Source: JAUVRX01 sp049664225 (GTDB taxonomy: Bacteria > Acidobacteriota > Thermoanaerobaculia > Multivoradales > JAHEKO01). From it: 64,000 nt of DNA. This document shows, in pieces, positions 15,632 through 24,285 of the stretch (position 1 is the first letter of the stretch; every line of letters starts with the position of its first letter). Below the pieces are notes generated by a model, which saw nothing but the letters and a program-made list of their open reading frames with translations, was not told the origin of the DNA and ran no database searches. The stretch is from the NCBI GenBank assembly GCA_049664225.1, contig JBATEX010000114.1:1-64000 (forward strand), in the 5' to 3' direction. Both the position numbers and the translations under genes were made by a program.

Positions 15632-15650
15632 AGGTGCCACCCTTCTTTCT
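15632..15650 (-). repeat. REP-like repeat, left flank of REP-associated transposase 1
   Basis: AGGTGCCACCCTTCTTTCT is the inverted complement, with one extra base, of the copy at 16890-16907, so the transposase gene between them is bracketed by inverted repeats. This copy is adjacent to the start codon of the heme-motif kinase gene. Confidence 0.65.
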
Positions 15651-15913
15651 ACGCCCAAGGGCGATTCCGCGTAAGGGCGTCAGTCGGGGCCGATCAGATC
15701 GACTCAACTGAGAGGCTATAGATAACAAGTTCGAGCCGACTGGGCTGCCGTCGATCGACCGCACCAAGTATGCGACCGATAACGGGGTGAAGAGAACATC
15801 CCGTGGGGTATGCCGAGCTCGTCTGTCCGTATTGCTGCCGGATGATCCTTAGGGCTTAGAAGGGGTTGCCGACTCTACGACTTCCCGATGACCCCGCTCT
15901 ATCCGCCTTGCGC

Positions 15914-16858
15914 CTAGCCGGGTGCCCTAGCATGCTGCTGGTAAGGGATGTGAGGTGGAAATGCCTCGTCGGGGAAGTTGTCGAGGAGACTTGCCGATCC
16001 CAGCCGGGTGGCAGTGTCGCGGAAGGCCTCGACGAAGGATGAGTAAGCCTCGCAAAGGAGGTCTCGCGCCTCCCTGGAAGCACAGTGAACCAGCGGTGCT
16101 GGAGACCACTTGGACTTCAGCGGCTTGTCATGAGGATCTTGTCTGAGGACTTTCGGCACACCTGAGGGACGGCTGCCTTGAACTCGATGTCGTGCGTCAA
16201 CCTCGGTCTCTATGTCAGAAACCAGCTCGGCGATTCGCTTCCTCACAACTGTCGATTTCAGGCGACGCCAGCATGGAATGGGCTCAAACACCACATACTC
16301 CCTCTCCCAGTAGGGAGGTGGGTCTTGACTCGCAACGGTGCCCCCGCCCTCGAGTCGTTTCCTGGTTCTGTCGACCCAGGCCCCTTCAAGTCTCTCCCCT
16401 AGGAGAAGTGGTCGAGTGGAGCTGACGCCTGGCCACTCGAGCGGGCTCGACACCAAGTTCTCCTTGCAGCTGTTGGACATGATGTAGCGGAGTCGAGCGA
16501 TCTGGGCCGCTTCCTCGTCACTGACTATGACGTGCTGGTAGCGACGATGCCAGAATGGTCCGCGCCATTGATGAAGTCGTCCTGCCTCTTTGGCCAGGTT
16601 GCCTTGGAAATAGCCGACGAATCGAGCCAGTTGTTGCGCACTCTCGACCGTAAGTAGAAGGTGGTAGTGGTTCGAGAGCACTTGGCAGGCATGGAGTCGG
16701 ACTCCATAGCGCCGTTGTGCTCGACCAAGCACTCCGATGAGAAGGCGATTCAACTCGGCCGAGGGTCTCAGCAGGAATCGACCTTGAATGGTTCGATTTG
16801 TGACCTCGACGAGGCAGCCTCCTGAAGGAATGAAACGAAGGCGACGTCCCATATACAT
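15914..16858 (-). CDS. REP-associated tyrosine transposase (Y1/HUH, IS200-like)
   Basis: A protein of about 314 residues with the Y1 transposase core: an N-terminal VEVTNRTIQGRF strand, the HUH motif in ACQVLSNHYHLLLTV, and FWHRRYQHVIV followed by LRYIMSNSCKENLV with the candidate catalytic tyrosine. The C-terminal third (about 200-314) is an extension found in larger relatives. Such enzymes mobilise REP sequences and are usually single copy and domesticated. Inverted GGTGGCACC repeats lie on both sides (15632 and 16890). Start at 16858 (MYMGRRLRF); 16852 is an alternative; neither has a strong Shine-Dalgarno. Confidence 0.85.
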   Translation of the reverse strand: MYMGRRLRFIPSGGCLVEVTNRTIQGRFLLRPSAELNRLLIGVLGRAQRRYGVRLHACQVLSNHYHLLLTVESAQQLARFVGYFQGNLAKEAGRLHQWRGPFWHRRYQHVIVSDEEAAQIARLRYIMSNSCKENLVSSPLEWPGVSSTRPLLLGERLEGAWVDRTRKRLEGGGTVASQDPPPYWEREYVVFEPIPCWRRLKSTVVRKRIAELVSDIETEVDARHRVQGSRPSGVPKVLRQDPHDKPLKSKWSPAPLVHCASREARDLLCEAYSSFVEAFRDTATRLGSASLLDNFPDEAFPPHIPYQQHARAPG

Positions 16859-16889
16859 GACAGACGAAATACCACCCCGACTTCTGTCA

Positions 16890-16907
16890 AGAAAGAGGGT
16901 GGCACCT
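16890..16907 (+). repeat. REP-like repeat, right flank of REP-associated transposase 1
   Basis: AGAAAGAGGGTGGCACCT is inverted relative to 15632-15650 and matches the copies at 7135, 7176, 24218 and 24258 in its GGGTGGCACC core. Confidence 0.65.
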
Positions 16908-17008
16908 GAAGAAAGAGCCGAGGCGCCCGGGGGCGACTCGGCTCGGATAGGGCGTCGGGTCCTGGCGCCGTGCGCGGATGCCGGCGCCAAGACCTGTCCA
17001 ACATGCTT

Positions 17009-18706
17009 CTACAGTGCCCGGACCTTTACCAGCTCCTTACCCTCTGCGTCGTGGGTATGAATGGCACAAGCCAGGCACGGGTCGAACGAATGGATGGTGC
17101 GCACCACCTCGAGCGGCCTCTCGGGATCGGCCACTGGGTTGCCCATGAGGGATGCCTCGTAGGGCCCCATCCGTCCCTTCGAGTCTCTCGGCCCGGCGTT
17201 CCAGGTCGAGGGCACGACACACTGGTAGTTCTCGATGACTCCGTCGCGAGCGACTACCCAGTGCGACAGCGTGCCACGCGGCGCCTCGTGGAAGCCAAAC
17301 CCCTTCTGTACGCCCTTGAACTCGGGCTTCCGCCAACTCTCGACATCTCCGCTGGCGATGTTGTTGGCCAGCAGACCCCAGTGCTTCAGAGCTAGGTCCG
17401 ATAGCACCACACAGCGGATGCAGCGCGACGCGTGTCGGCCGAGCGTCGAATGCAGAACCTTCGGGGTCAGCTTGACGCCCGCCATGTTGCCAGCCTGCTC
17501 CAGCACATAGGTTCCGTACTGGGTGAAGAGCTCGTTTCCCGAGGCCAGGCCCATCAGCACCTGAGCCAGCGGACCCACCTGCATCGGCTGGTCCTGGAAC
17601 CGCGGCGACTTCACCCAGGAGTAGTCCCCATTGTCATCCCACTCGCTGTACTTGGGAACGGTTTCTTCTTCCCAGGGATGACGCTGCCAATCGCCGTCGT
17701 ACCAAGAATGAGAAATCCCTTCCTCGACGTTGTCGCGGAAGTACTCGTCGTTGAAGCTGCTGATCGGCTTGTACGATCCGAGATCAGCGTTCATGATCGT
17801 TCCACCCGGAAGGTCGAACTCTGTTCCCGCTTCGTCGAGCGGCAGATCTGGCACAGCCATGTAGTTCGTCACGCCAGCCCCGTATCCCAGCCACTCAGGA
17901 TACATGGAGCCGATAGCGATGACGTCCGGTAGATAGACGTTCTTGACGAAGTCCTGGACCTCTGTCAGCAACACCTTCGCCTGATACAACTTCTTCATGT
18001 TCAACGTGGCTTCGTTGTCCATGTTGATGGCGTTGGCGACGCCTCCCACAGCCAGGTTCTGGATATTGGGAGTCTTCGATCCAAAGATGGTTACCACCTG
18101 ATTGGCTTTGCGCTGATACTCGAGGGCCTGCAGGTAGTGGCTTGCAGCCAGGAGGTTGACCTCGGGAGATAGATGCATGGCAGGGTGACCCCAGTAGCCG
18201 TTGGCGAAGATTCCCAGCTGGCCACTGTCCACCACACCCTGCAGCTTCTCCTTGACAGCTGCGAGCGCCTTGGTGCTGTTGCCGGGCCACTCGGAGATGG
18301 ACTCCGCGAGCTTGCTCGCCGCGGCCGGATCGGCCTTCAGAGCCGACACGACATCGACCCAATCGAGCGCCGACAGATGGTAGAAGTGCACGATGTGATC
18401 GTGCAGCCCGTGGGCCGCCAGAATCACGTTTCGGATGTACTGGGCGTTGATGGGTACGGTCATACCCACCGCGTTCTCCACCGCGCGCACCGAGGTAATG
18501 GCGTGCACGGTGGTGCACACCCCGCAAATGCGCTGGGTGAAGAGCCAGGCGTCCCGTGGGTCGCGACCCTGGAGAATAACCTCGATCCCCCGCCACATCT
18601 GGCCCGAGGACCAGGAATTCTGCACCTTGCCGCCGTCGACTTCGACGTCGACGCGCAGGTGGCCCTCGATGCGAGTGATCGGGTCGACTGTGATCCGTCT
18701 ACTCAT
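17009..18706 (-). CDS. hybC: NiFe hydrogenase large subunit (group 1, HybC-like)
   Basis: A 565-residue catalytic subunit. N-terminal L1 motif RICGVCTTVH with Cys61 and Cys64, and C-terminal L2 motif DPCLACAIH with Cys544 and Cys547. These four cysteines bind the Ni-Fe centre. A 15-residue tail after His550 is the peptide removed by the maturation protease, likely the product at 8677-9198. The enzyme oxidises or makes hydrogen in the periplasm and is exported bound to the Tat-bearing small subunit. It is the last gene of hybO-A-B-C, 12 nt after hybB, with TAGGAGG before the ATG. Confidence 0.97.
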   Translation of the reverse strand: MSRRITVDPITRIEGHLRVDVEVDGGKVQNSWSSGQMWRGIEVILQGRDPRDAWLFTQRICGVCTTVHAITSVRAVENAVGMTVPINAQYIRNVILAAHGLHDHIVHFYHLSALDWVDVVSALKADPAAASKLAESISEWPGNSTKALAAVKEKLQGVVDSGQLGIFANGYWGHPAMHLSPEVNLLAASHYLQALEYQRKANQVVTIFGSKTPNIQNLAVGGVANAINMDNEATLNMKKLYQAKVLLTEVQDFVKNVYLPDVIAIGSMYPEWLGYGAGVTNYMAVPDLPLDEAGTEFDLPGGTIMNADLGSYKPISSFNDEYFRDNVEEGISHSWYDGDWQRHPWEEETVPKYSEWDDNGDYSWVKSPRFQDQPMQVGPLAQVLMGLASGNELFTQYGTYVLEQAGNMAGVKLTPKVLHSTLGRHASRCIRCVVLSDLALKHWGLLANNIASGDVESWRKPEFKGVQKGFGFHEAPRGTLSHWVVARDGVIENYQCVVPSTWNAGPRDSKGRMGPYEASLMGNPVADPERPLEVVRTIHSFDPCLACAIHTHDAEGKELVKVRAL

Positions 18707-18718
18707 TCCAATGTCCTC

Positions 18719-19915
18719 CTAATGGGCTTCCGCTGCGGTGGGTTTGCCGGCCAGGATCGGAAAGACCGTGACCAGGGCCACATACAGCACGATTTCGATT
18801 GCGACGATTCCGATCGTGACGAACATTTCCGGCACGGTCGGGAAGTATGAGAAATTCTCCCCAGGCATGAAGGCCACCAGGTACGTGTCAAATCGGTACA
18901 GCGTACCGGCGACGACCAGCATCATGGCGGCGCGGAAGAGATAGCCGAGATCCTGACGCTTCTGGTCGTTCATCAGCATCACGCCGGGCACCAGGAAGCA
19001 GATGATCTCGATCCAGAACATCAGAGCCTGGGCGTTGAACTGGAACATCAGGCCGAGCCGCCCGCGCAGCACGAGCTCCACCATACGGATCACCAGGTAG
19101 CCCCAAACCATGTAAGCGGCGACCTTGCCAATGTCCGCCAACATCGACACGTGAGACGGTCGGCCGAAGAAGCGGCTTGCCAGTGCCGATTCCATCACCA
19201 CAACCGCATAGCCCATGGCGATGCAGGAGATCAGAAACAGCAGCGGCAACAACGGCGTGTTCCACAGGCCGTGCAGCCGTGGCCCTGACAGCAGCATCAA
19301 GCTGCCCAGGGATGACTGGTGCATCGTCGGCAGCAGCACGCCCAGGGCGATGATCCAGATCAGCAGCTTGTTGACAATCCCGTGGGCTTTCTTCGAGAAG
19401 TTGGCCAGCCCCTCCTTCGGACTGTCCTTCCACTTTTCGAAGAAGGCCGGTGACAGCTCGATCCACAGAACAATCACGTAGGCCATCACGCACAGCGCCA
19501 CCTCGAGCAGGGCGGAGTTCCAGTTGTACTTGCCCATGTCAGGGAAGCCGCCCAGCGGGATGCGCCAAATGAACCACGGCCGGCCCACATCGATCGCGAT
19601 GGCCAGGCCCGCCATGGAATAGCCGAGGGCGCTGGTGAGAATTGCCGGGCGAACCAGCGGATGGTATTTACCCTTGTTGAAGATGTAGACCAACAGGGCC
19701 ATGGCGAAGCCGCCACAACCGAGCGCAGTTCCGGTGACGACGTCGAAAGAGATCCAGAGCCCCCACGGATACCCGTCGTTGAGCCCGGTCGACCGGCCGA
19801 GACCGACAGCGAAGCGCCAGAGGATCAGAGCGGCACCGACGATTCCGAGCCACAGGATCCATCTGCTGACCTTGCCGAAAGCCGGGCCGCCTAGAGGTTC
19901 TGCTCGCTCGCTCAT
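18719..19915 (-). CDS. hybB: HybB/NrfD-type hydrogenase membrane subunit
   Basis: A 398-residue polytopic protein with about ten hydrophobic segments and NrfD/HybB motifs: DGYPWGLWISFDVVTGTALGCGGFA, IDVGRPWF, TMHQSSLGSLMLL, NTPLLPLLFLISC. HybB moves electrons between HybA and menaquinone and in E. coli Hyd-2 couples this to proton movement. Its ATG overlaps the hybA stop by four bases (ATGA), so translation is coupled. It is a paralogue of the NrfD gene at 9356-10609. Confidence 0.95.
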   Translation of the reverse strand: MSERAEPLGGPAFGKVSRWILWLGIVGAALILWRFAVGLGRSTGLNDGYPWGLWISFDVVTGTALGCGGFAMALLVYIFNKGKYHPLVRPAILTSALGYSMAGLAIAIDVGRPWFIWRIPLGGFPDMGKYNWNSALLEVALCVMAYVIVLWIELSPAFFEKWKDSPKEGLANFSKKAHGIVNKLLIWIIALGVLLPTMHQSSLGSLMLLSGPRLHGLWNTPLLPLLFLISCIAMGYAVVVMESALASRFFGRPSHVSMLADIGKVAAYMVWGYLVIRMVELVLRGRLGLMFQFNAQALMFWIEIICFLVPGVMLMNDQKRQDLGYLFRAAMMLVVAGTLYRFDTYLVAFMPGENFSYFPTVPEMFVTIGIVAIEIVLYVALVTVFPILAGKPTAAEAH

Positions 19916-20805
19916 GCGTCACCGTCCGTTTCCTCGGTGCCATCCTTGCGGCGATTCCTCCACAACACGACGCCCAGCCCGGCGTAGAGCGCCGCTGGTG
20001 CGATGAAACCCTGATACACGCCGTGTTGGATGGTCTGCTGCATCTCGGGTACAGGCTCCTCGCTGTCGAACTTAAAGCCCAGCTTCTCGAACGGCACATG
20101 GGACAGATAGAGCACCTGCGTGCCGCCCAGGTCCTTCTCGCCGTAGATCTTGGGTTCGTAGCGATCGGGATACTCGGCGAGACGCCGTTTGGCCTCCGCC
20201 AAGAGCTCTTCGTAGGTGCCGGCAATGACCGCCTCGCGTGGGCAGACCTCGCAGCATGCGGGCTCCCACTGCTTGTCCCCTGCTCGCTGTCGGCAGTACT
20301 CGCACTTGACGATGTAGGGGTTGAGGCTGGACCACTCGAACTTCGGAACGTTGAATGGGCATGCCATCTGGCAATAGCGGCAGCCGATGCAGCGCTCCTT
20401 GTCCCAGGTGATCACACCGTACTTCTCTTTTCGGAAGGCGCCGATCATGCAAGCCCCGACGCAGGCCGGGTCCACACACTGCATGCACTGGCGCTTGACG
20501 TAGGAACGCCGATCACCTTCCGAGTAGAGCTTGATGATGTTCTTGGTGTATTCGTTGAGATCGGTGGGAGCGTCGTAGTTCTCCATCCCTGGGGTCGTGG
20601 TGTCCGCCGGCATGTCGTTGGCCTCTTTGCAGGCCCTTACGCAGGCTTTGCACCCGATGCACAGGGTGGTGTCGTAGAGCATGCCGCGAGCGTCTTCCGG
20701 GACAACCTTGCGCTCGCGGGCTGCCTTGACAGGCGACGCGCTCGCCACCGCCGCGGCACTGGCCGTGGCCATACCCTTGAGCAGTGAGCGTCGATCGAAT
20801 GCCAT
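19912..20805 (-). CDS. hybA: HybA-type Tat-exported 4Fe-4S subunit
   Basis: A 297-residue iron-sulfur protein with Tat signal FDRRSLLKGMATASAAA and the clusters CIGCKACVRAC, CMQCVDPACVGAC, CIGCRYCQMAC and CEYCRQRA...CCEVCPREA. A C-terminal hydrophobic helix (about 263-283) and a short cytoplasmic tail anchor it. HybA links the HybOC dimer to HybB. It lies between hybO (2-nt gap) and hybB (4-nt overlap). The double cysteine in EPACCEVC is noteworthy. Confidence 0.95.
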   Translation of the reverse strand: MAFDRRSLLKGMATASAAAVASASPVKAARERKVVPEDARGMLYDTTLCIGCKACVRACKEANDMPADTTTPGMENYDAPTDLNEYTKNIIKLYSEGDRRSYVKRQCMQCVDPACVGACMIGAFRKEKYGVITWDKERCIGCRYCQMACPFNVPKFEWSSLNPYIVKCEYCRQRAGDKQWEPACCEVCPREAVIAGTYEELLAEAKRRLAEYPDRYEPKIYGEKDLGGTQVLYLSHVPFEKLGFKFDSEEPVPEMQQTIQHGVYQGFIAPAALYAGLGVVLWRNRRKDGTEETDGDA

Positions 20806-20807
20806 GG

Positions 20808-21929
20808 CTAGCTCTCCTCTTCTTCCGGTTCGTCACCGAGTTTCTTCGAGGCGGCGTAGCCGGCACCCAGCAGGCCTCCCGCCACGAGGCCGGCCACACC
20901 CGTTGCCACCGCTCCGACCTTGCCCTGGGGGGCGCCGATCGGCGGGTAGGTGTCGGGGTTGGTCGGACGCTCGATGTCCACCGTGTCGGTAATCGATGTC
21001 TGCCAGAGAACCTTCTGCTCCGTGCAGCCGACACAAGGGTGTCCCAACCCGATGGGCCAGGCGTCGACGACCTCGCCAAATGCCTGAACCGAGCAGTTGG
21101 CGTGGGTCACAGGTCCCTTGCATCCGAGCTTGTACAAGCAGTACCCCTGGCGGTGGTTCTCATCGCCATACGCCTGAGCGAACCGTCCAGCGTCGAAGTG
21201 GGCCCGCCGCGGGCAGTGCTCATGGATGGTCCGGCCATAAGCCCACTTGGGCCGAGCCAACTCATCGAGCTCCGGAAGCGAGCCGAAGGTGGCGTACTGC
21301 AGTGCCGTTCCGAGGAAGTTGTAGGGATTGGCCGGGCAACCGGGGATGGTCACCACGGTCTTGCCCTCGAGAATCATCGGTGCGCCCGTGGCGCCGGTCG
21401 GATTCGGTTCGGCCGACGGGATGCCGCCCCAGGAAGCGCAGGAGCCGATAGCGATGATGGCACCAGCCATCTCGGCGGCCTCATTCAGGATATCGACAGC
21501 GGTGCGACCGCCGATCATGCAGTAGATCCCGTCGTCCTTCTCAGGGATCGAGCCTTCGACCACCAGGATGAACTTCCCCTTGTGCGCCTCCATGGCGGCC
21601 ATTCGGGCCTCTTCAGCCAGATGGCCCGAGGGCACCATGAGAGCCTCGTGGTAGTCCAGCGAGATCAGATCCAGGATCAGCTCGTCGAGGCCCGGGAAGC
21701 GCGTACGCAACAGGGTCTCGGTACAGCCGGTGCATTCCTGGAACGACAGCCAGATCACCGAGGGCTTCTGACCTGCCAAGGCGGCCTCCGCCATCTTCAC
21801 GCCAGCCCCAGCCGGCAATCCGACGGCCGCGGCCGCGATGCTGCAGATCTTCAAGAAGTCTCGGCGATCCACGCCACGGTCCAGCATCTCCTCACTGGAC
21901 ACCCCTTTCACGACTCTTGGCAGCAACAT
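20808..21929 (-). CDS. hybO: NiFe hydrogenase small subunit (HybO-like)
   Basis: A 373-residue electron-transfer subunit. Tat signal DRRDFLKICSIAAAAVG at about residues 21-37, proximal cluster start LSFQECTGCTETLL, later GSCASWGGI, PGCPANPYNF, and the medial/distal cluster cysteines around YKLGCKGPVTHANC and HPCVGCTE. A C-terminal hydrophobic helix (about 335-356) anchors it in the cytoplasmic membrane. The start at 21929 has GGAGGTGGAT upstream. It heads hybO-A-B-C. A TACCCTCAGGGGTA palindrome lies about 95 nt upstream (22021-22034). Confidence 0.95.
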   Translation of the reverse strand: MLLPRVVKGVSSEEMLDRGVDRRDFLKICSIAAAAVGLPAGAGVKMAEAALAGQKPSVIWLSFQECTGCTETLLRTRFPGLDELILDLISLDYHEALMVPSGHLAEEARMAAMEAHKGKFILVVEGSIPEKDDGIYCMIGGRTAVDILNEAAEMAGAIIAIGSCASWGGIPSAEPNPTGATGAPMILEGKTVVTIPGCPANPYNFLGTALQYATFGSLPELDELARPKWAYGRTIHEHCPRRAHFDAGRFAQAYGDENHRQGYCLYKLGCKGPVTHANCSVQAFGEVVDAWPIGLGHPCVGCTEQKVLWQTSITDTVDIERPTNPDTYPPIGAPQGKVGAVATGVAGLVAGGLLGAGYAASKKLGDEPEEEES

Positions 21930-22019
21930 ATCCACCTCCGCGTTTAGTGGTTTGGAGCAATTGCTTGTGCCGATTCCAAACTGTGGCCTATTTGTGACAT
22001 CTTGCACAGCTCCCAACAA

Positions 22020-22039
22020 ATACCCTCAGGGGTAGTCAA
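22020..22039. promoter_or_regulatory. CsoR-type palindrome upstream of the hydrogenase operon
   Basis: ATACCCT-CA-GGGGTAG (22020-22035) matches the half-sites of the operator at 1408-1423. On the minus strand TTGACT (22039-22034) overlaps its edge, as TTGACA does at the tusA promoter. A good -10 box at standard spacing is not evident. The gap is shared with divergent hypA. Confidence 0.5.
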
Positions 22040-22143
22040 TCAATCGCCTGCGGGTAGCTCTTTCAACTGTCCAATTGGGTAGGTTCGCCAGCGGCTGGTC
22101 TGTGAGACAATGCCGCCCAGATTGGCCTCGACTGCGCTGGACC

Positions 22144-22491
22144 ATGCACGAGTACTCCATAGTGAGCGCCCTACTGGCCCGTGTCGAAGCCGAAGCGCGG
22201 GCGCATGGTGCCGAGGCCGTGCATCGGATCAGGGTGCAGATCGGCGAGCTCTCAGGGGTGGAGAAGGAGCTCCTCGAATCGGCCTATGAGCTGGCTCGCG
22301 AGCGTACTCTCTGCGAAAAGGCCGAGCTGGAGGTCGTTTCCGTCGAGGCACGCTGGGCCTGCAGCTCGTGTAAGAGCACGATCCCTAAGGGAGCGGTTCT
22401 GCACTGCTCGGCCTGTGACCTGCCGGCGCAGCTTGCCGAGGGGGATGAGATACTGTTGGAACGGGTCGAAATGGAGGTACCCGATGTGTGA
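22144..22491 (+). CDS. hypA: HypA hydrogenase nickel-incorporation protein
   Basis: A 115-residue HypA. It starts MHEYSIVSALL, whose His2 and Glu3 belong to the nickel site, and carries a zinc site CSSC...CSAC at about residues 79-97. HypA delivers nickel to the hydrogenase large subunit with HypB. The start is set by the conserved MHE. The stop overlaps the hypB start. This hypA-hypB-transporter unit is divergent from hybOABC. Confidence 0.95.
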   Translation: MHEYSIVSALLARVEAEARAHGAEAVHRIRVQIGELSGVEKELLESAYELARERTLCEKAELEVVSVEARWACSSCKSTIPKGAVLHCSACDLPAQLAEGDEILLERVEMEVPDV

Positions 22492-23197
22492 AACCTGCGG
22501 CTGTGGCGATTCCGACCTCGTTCCTGTGGAGGTCCACGAGGCCATACTCTCGGAGAATGAGAGGGGTGCGCGCCACAATCGCGAGCACTTCAACGAAGCC
22601 CGAGTCCTGGCCGTCAACCTCATGGGCTCACCCGGCTCCGGTAAGACGGCGGTTCTGGAAGCAACAGCCAGGGCCCTGGCGGGTAAGCGCCGCCTCAGTG
22701 CCATGAGCGGTGACCTTGCCACCGACAACGACGCCAATCGCCTCGAGGCGGCAGGCATTCCCTCACGATCCATCACTACCGGCTCGGCCTGTCATCTGGA
22801 CGCCAAACTCGTCCACGAGGGACTTCACGATCTGCCGTGGCGCGAGACCGATCTGTTGTTTATCGAGAATGTGGGCAACCTGGTATGCCCGGCTGTCTAC
22901 GACCTGGGTCAGGCGGTGAATGTCGTGGCCCTGTCGGTTACCGAAGGTGAAGACAAGCCACTCAAGTACCCCGTGATGTTTCGCACGGCCGACCTGGTGC
23001 TGCTGACCAAGGTGGATCTCTTGCCTCACCTGCCACAGGTCGACGTTGCTGCTATCGAAGACGGCCTGGCGCGCACCATGCCCGACCCGGCCGTGATCCA
23101 CGTCTCCGCGATCACGGGCGAAGGTATCGATCGCTGGGTCGGGTGGCTCGAAGAGAAGCGCGTCGTGGCTCGATCGGAGGTCGCCGCCAGGGTATGA
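22484..23197 (+). CDS. hypB: HypB GTPase, nickel insertion
   Basis: A 237-residue HypB. The N-terminal high-affinity nickel motif is MCETCGCGDSD. The G domain has Walker A NLMGSPGSGKTAVLEAT, the metal-site stretch GSACHLDAKLVHEGL and TKVDLL. HypB uses GTP hydrolysis to drive nickel transfer with HypA. There is no His-rich stretch, so it does not store nickel. It overlaps hypA upstream (8 nt) and the transporter gene downstream (ATGA). Confidence 0.95.
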   Translation: MCETCGCGDSDLVPVEVHEAILSENERGARHNREHFNEARVLAVNLMGSPGSGKTAVLEATARALAGKRRLSAMSGDLATDNDANRLEAAGIPSRSITTGSACHLDAKLVHEGLHDLPWRETDLLFIENVGNLVCPAVYDLGQAVNVVALSVTEGEDKPLKYPVMFRTADLVLLTKVDLLPHLPQVDVAAIEDGLARTMPDPAVIHVSAITGEGIDRWVGWLEEKRVVARSEVAARV

Positions 23198-23940
23198 GCG
23201 AGCCGTTGACCATCTTGGGCGCCACCGCGGCGTCGATCGGCCTGGTCCACACCCTGATCGGGCCAGACCACTACGTTCCCTTCATCGCTCTGGCAGGGGC
23301 CCGTAAGTGGTCTCTCTCCAAGACTTTAGGCGTCACTGCGGTTTGTGGCGTCGGTCATGTGTTGGGTTCCGTGGTGCTTGGTGGGCTGGGAATCCTCCTC
23401 GGCATGGCACTGGGAGGCCTCGAGTGGTTCGAGGGATTCCGGGGCGAGATCGCCGGATGGTTGTTGTTGGGGTTCGGTGTGGCGTACATGGTCTGGGGAC
23501 TTCGCCAGGCCTATCGCAACCGGCCCCACACCCACTGGCATGGGCATGGCAATGGCACCCTGCACGAGCACACCCACACCCATCGGCAAGAGCACGCCCA
23601 CGTCCATGCGGAAATCCAGGAGCCTCCTCGAGCGCGGCAGGAAAGGTCGACCTCCGGCAGGCGCGTCACCCCCTGGGTGCTTTTCGTCATTTTCATCTTC
23701 GGCCCCTGCGAGGCCTTGATCCCGGTCCTCATGTATCCAGCGGCCGAAGGCAGCTGGGGGGGCGTTGCCCTGGTCGTTGCGGTCTTTGGTCTTGCCACGG
23801 TAGCCACCATGCTCGTGACTGTCACGGTCGGCTACCTGGGAATCTCCCAGCTTCCCCTCGGTCGCCTCGAGCGCTTTTCCCACGCCCTCGCCGGCCTGGC
23901 CCTCGTCGCCTGCGGCCTGGCAATCCAGCTCGGTCTCTAG
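23194..23940 (+). CDS. NicO/UreH-type nickel transporter (HupE/UreJ-like role)
   Basis: A 248-residue protein of about six transmembrane helices. The N-terminal motif GLVHTLIGPDHYVPFIALAG has the HxxxxxDH metal signature of NicO/UreH proteins. A His-rich central loop (about residues 113-145, HTHWHGHGNG and HEHTHTH) could gather Ni(II). The second half has FGPCEALIPVLMYPA. It overlaps hypB by four bases, so it most likely supplies nickel for hydrogenase assembly. Members of this family also move cobalt, and direction is uncertain. Confidence 0.85.
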   Translation: MSEPLTILGATAASIGLVHTLIGPDHYVPFIALAGARKWSLSKTLGVTAVCGVGHVLGSVVLGGLGILLGMALGGLEWFEGFRGEIAGWLLLGFGVAYMVWGLRQAYRNRPHTHWHGHGNGTLHEHTHTHRQEHAHVHAEIQEPPRARQERSTSGRRVTPWVLFVIFIFGPCEALIPVLMYPAAEGSWGGVALVVAVFGLATVATMLVTVTVGYLGISQLPLGRLERFSHALAGLALVACGLAIQLGL

Positions 23941-24285
23941 GAGTTGCTTGACGAGATTGTGATGTAGGGGAGGGGCTTGCCCCCTCCCGAGGAGAGAGCT
24001 GTTGTTATTGAAGGCCGATCTTTTCAGTCTACTCTTGGCGCCACCCCATTGGGTGGGCTCTCCCCACCTCGGTGAGTGTGTTCTTTACTACCTCATGATG
24101 GTAGTTATCAGGTGTCTCGGCAAAGGCAGATCCGGTGAGACCCCGGGGCGCAATGCCACGGGTCTTCTCTTTCCCCCAACCTGTCTCCAGTGAAGCTGTA
24201 TTCGGCCGGCCCGTGCAGAGAAAAGGGTGGCACATGTCGGTCGGCTGAGCCCTTCAAGAAAAAGCGGGTGGCACCTTTCTGGGGA
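23941..24285. other. Intergenic repeat cluster between convergent transporter and hypE genes
   Basis: No supported gene. It holds a GATGTAGGGGAGGGGCTTGC hairpin unit with its CCCCTCCC arm (23961-23990) and two GGGTGGCAC REP-like copies (24218-24235 and 24258-24279), both in the same orientation. It lies at the convergent ends of two operons, where such repeats often stabilise transcripts. Confidence 0.7.

Noticed and set aside
15799..15813. ATCCCGTGGGGTATG as a further CsoR-type operator before the heme-motif kinase
   Set aside because: Only one half-site (GGGGTAT) is good; the other is degenerate and no promoter boxes flank it.
21957..21972. Possible sigma-54 promoter before hybO (GGCAC...TTGC on the minus strand)
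   Set aside because: The spacing between GG and GC is 11, not 10, and the -24 element is CGG rather than TGG; RpoN promoters tolerate little spacing change.
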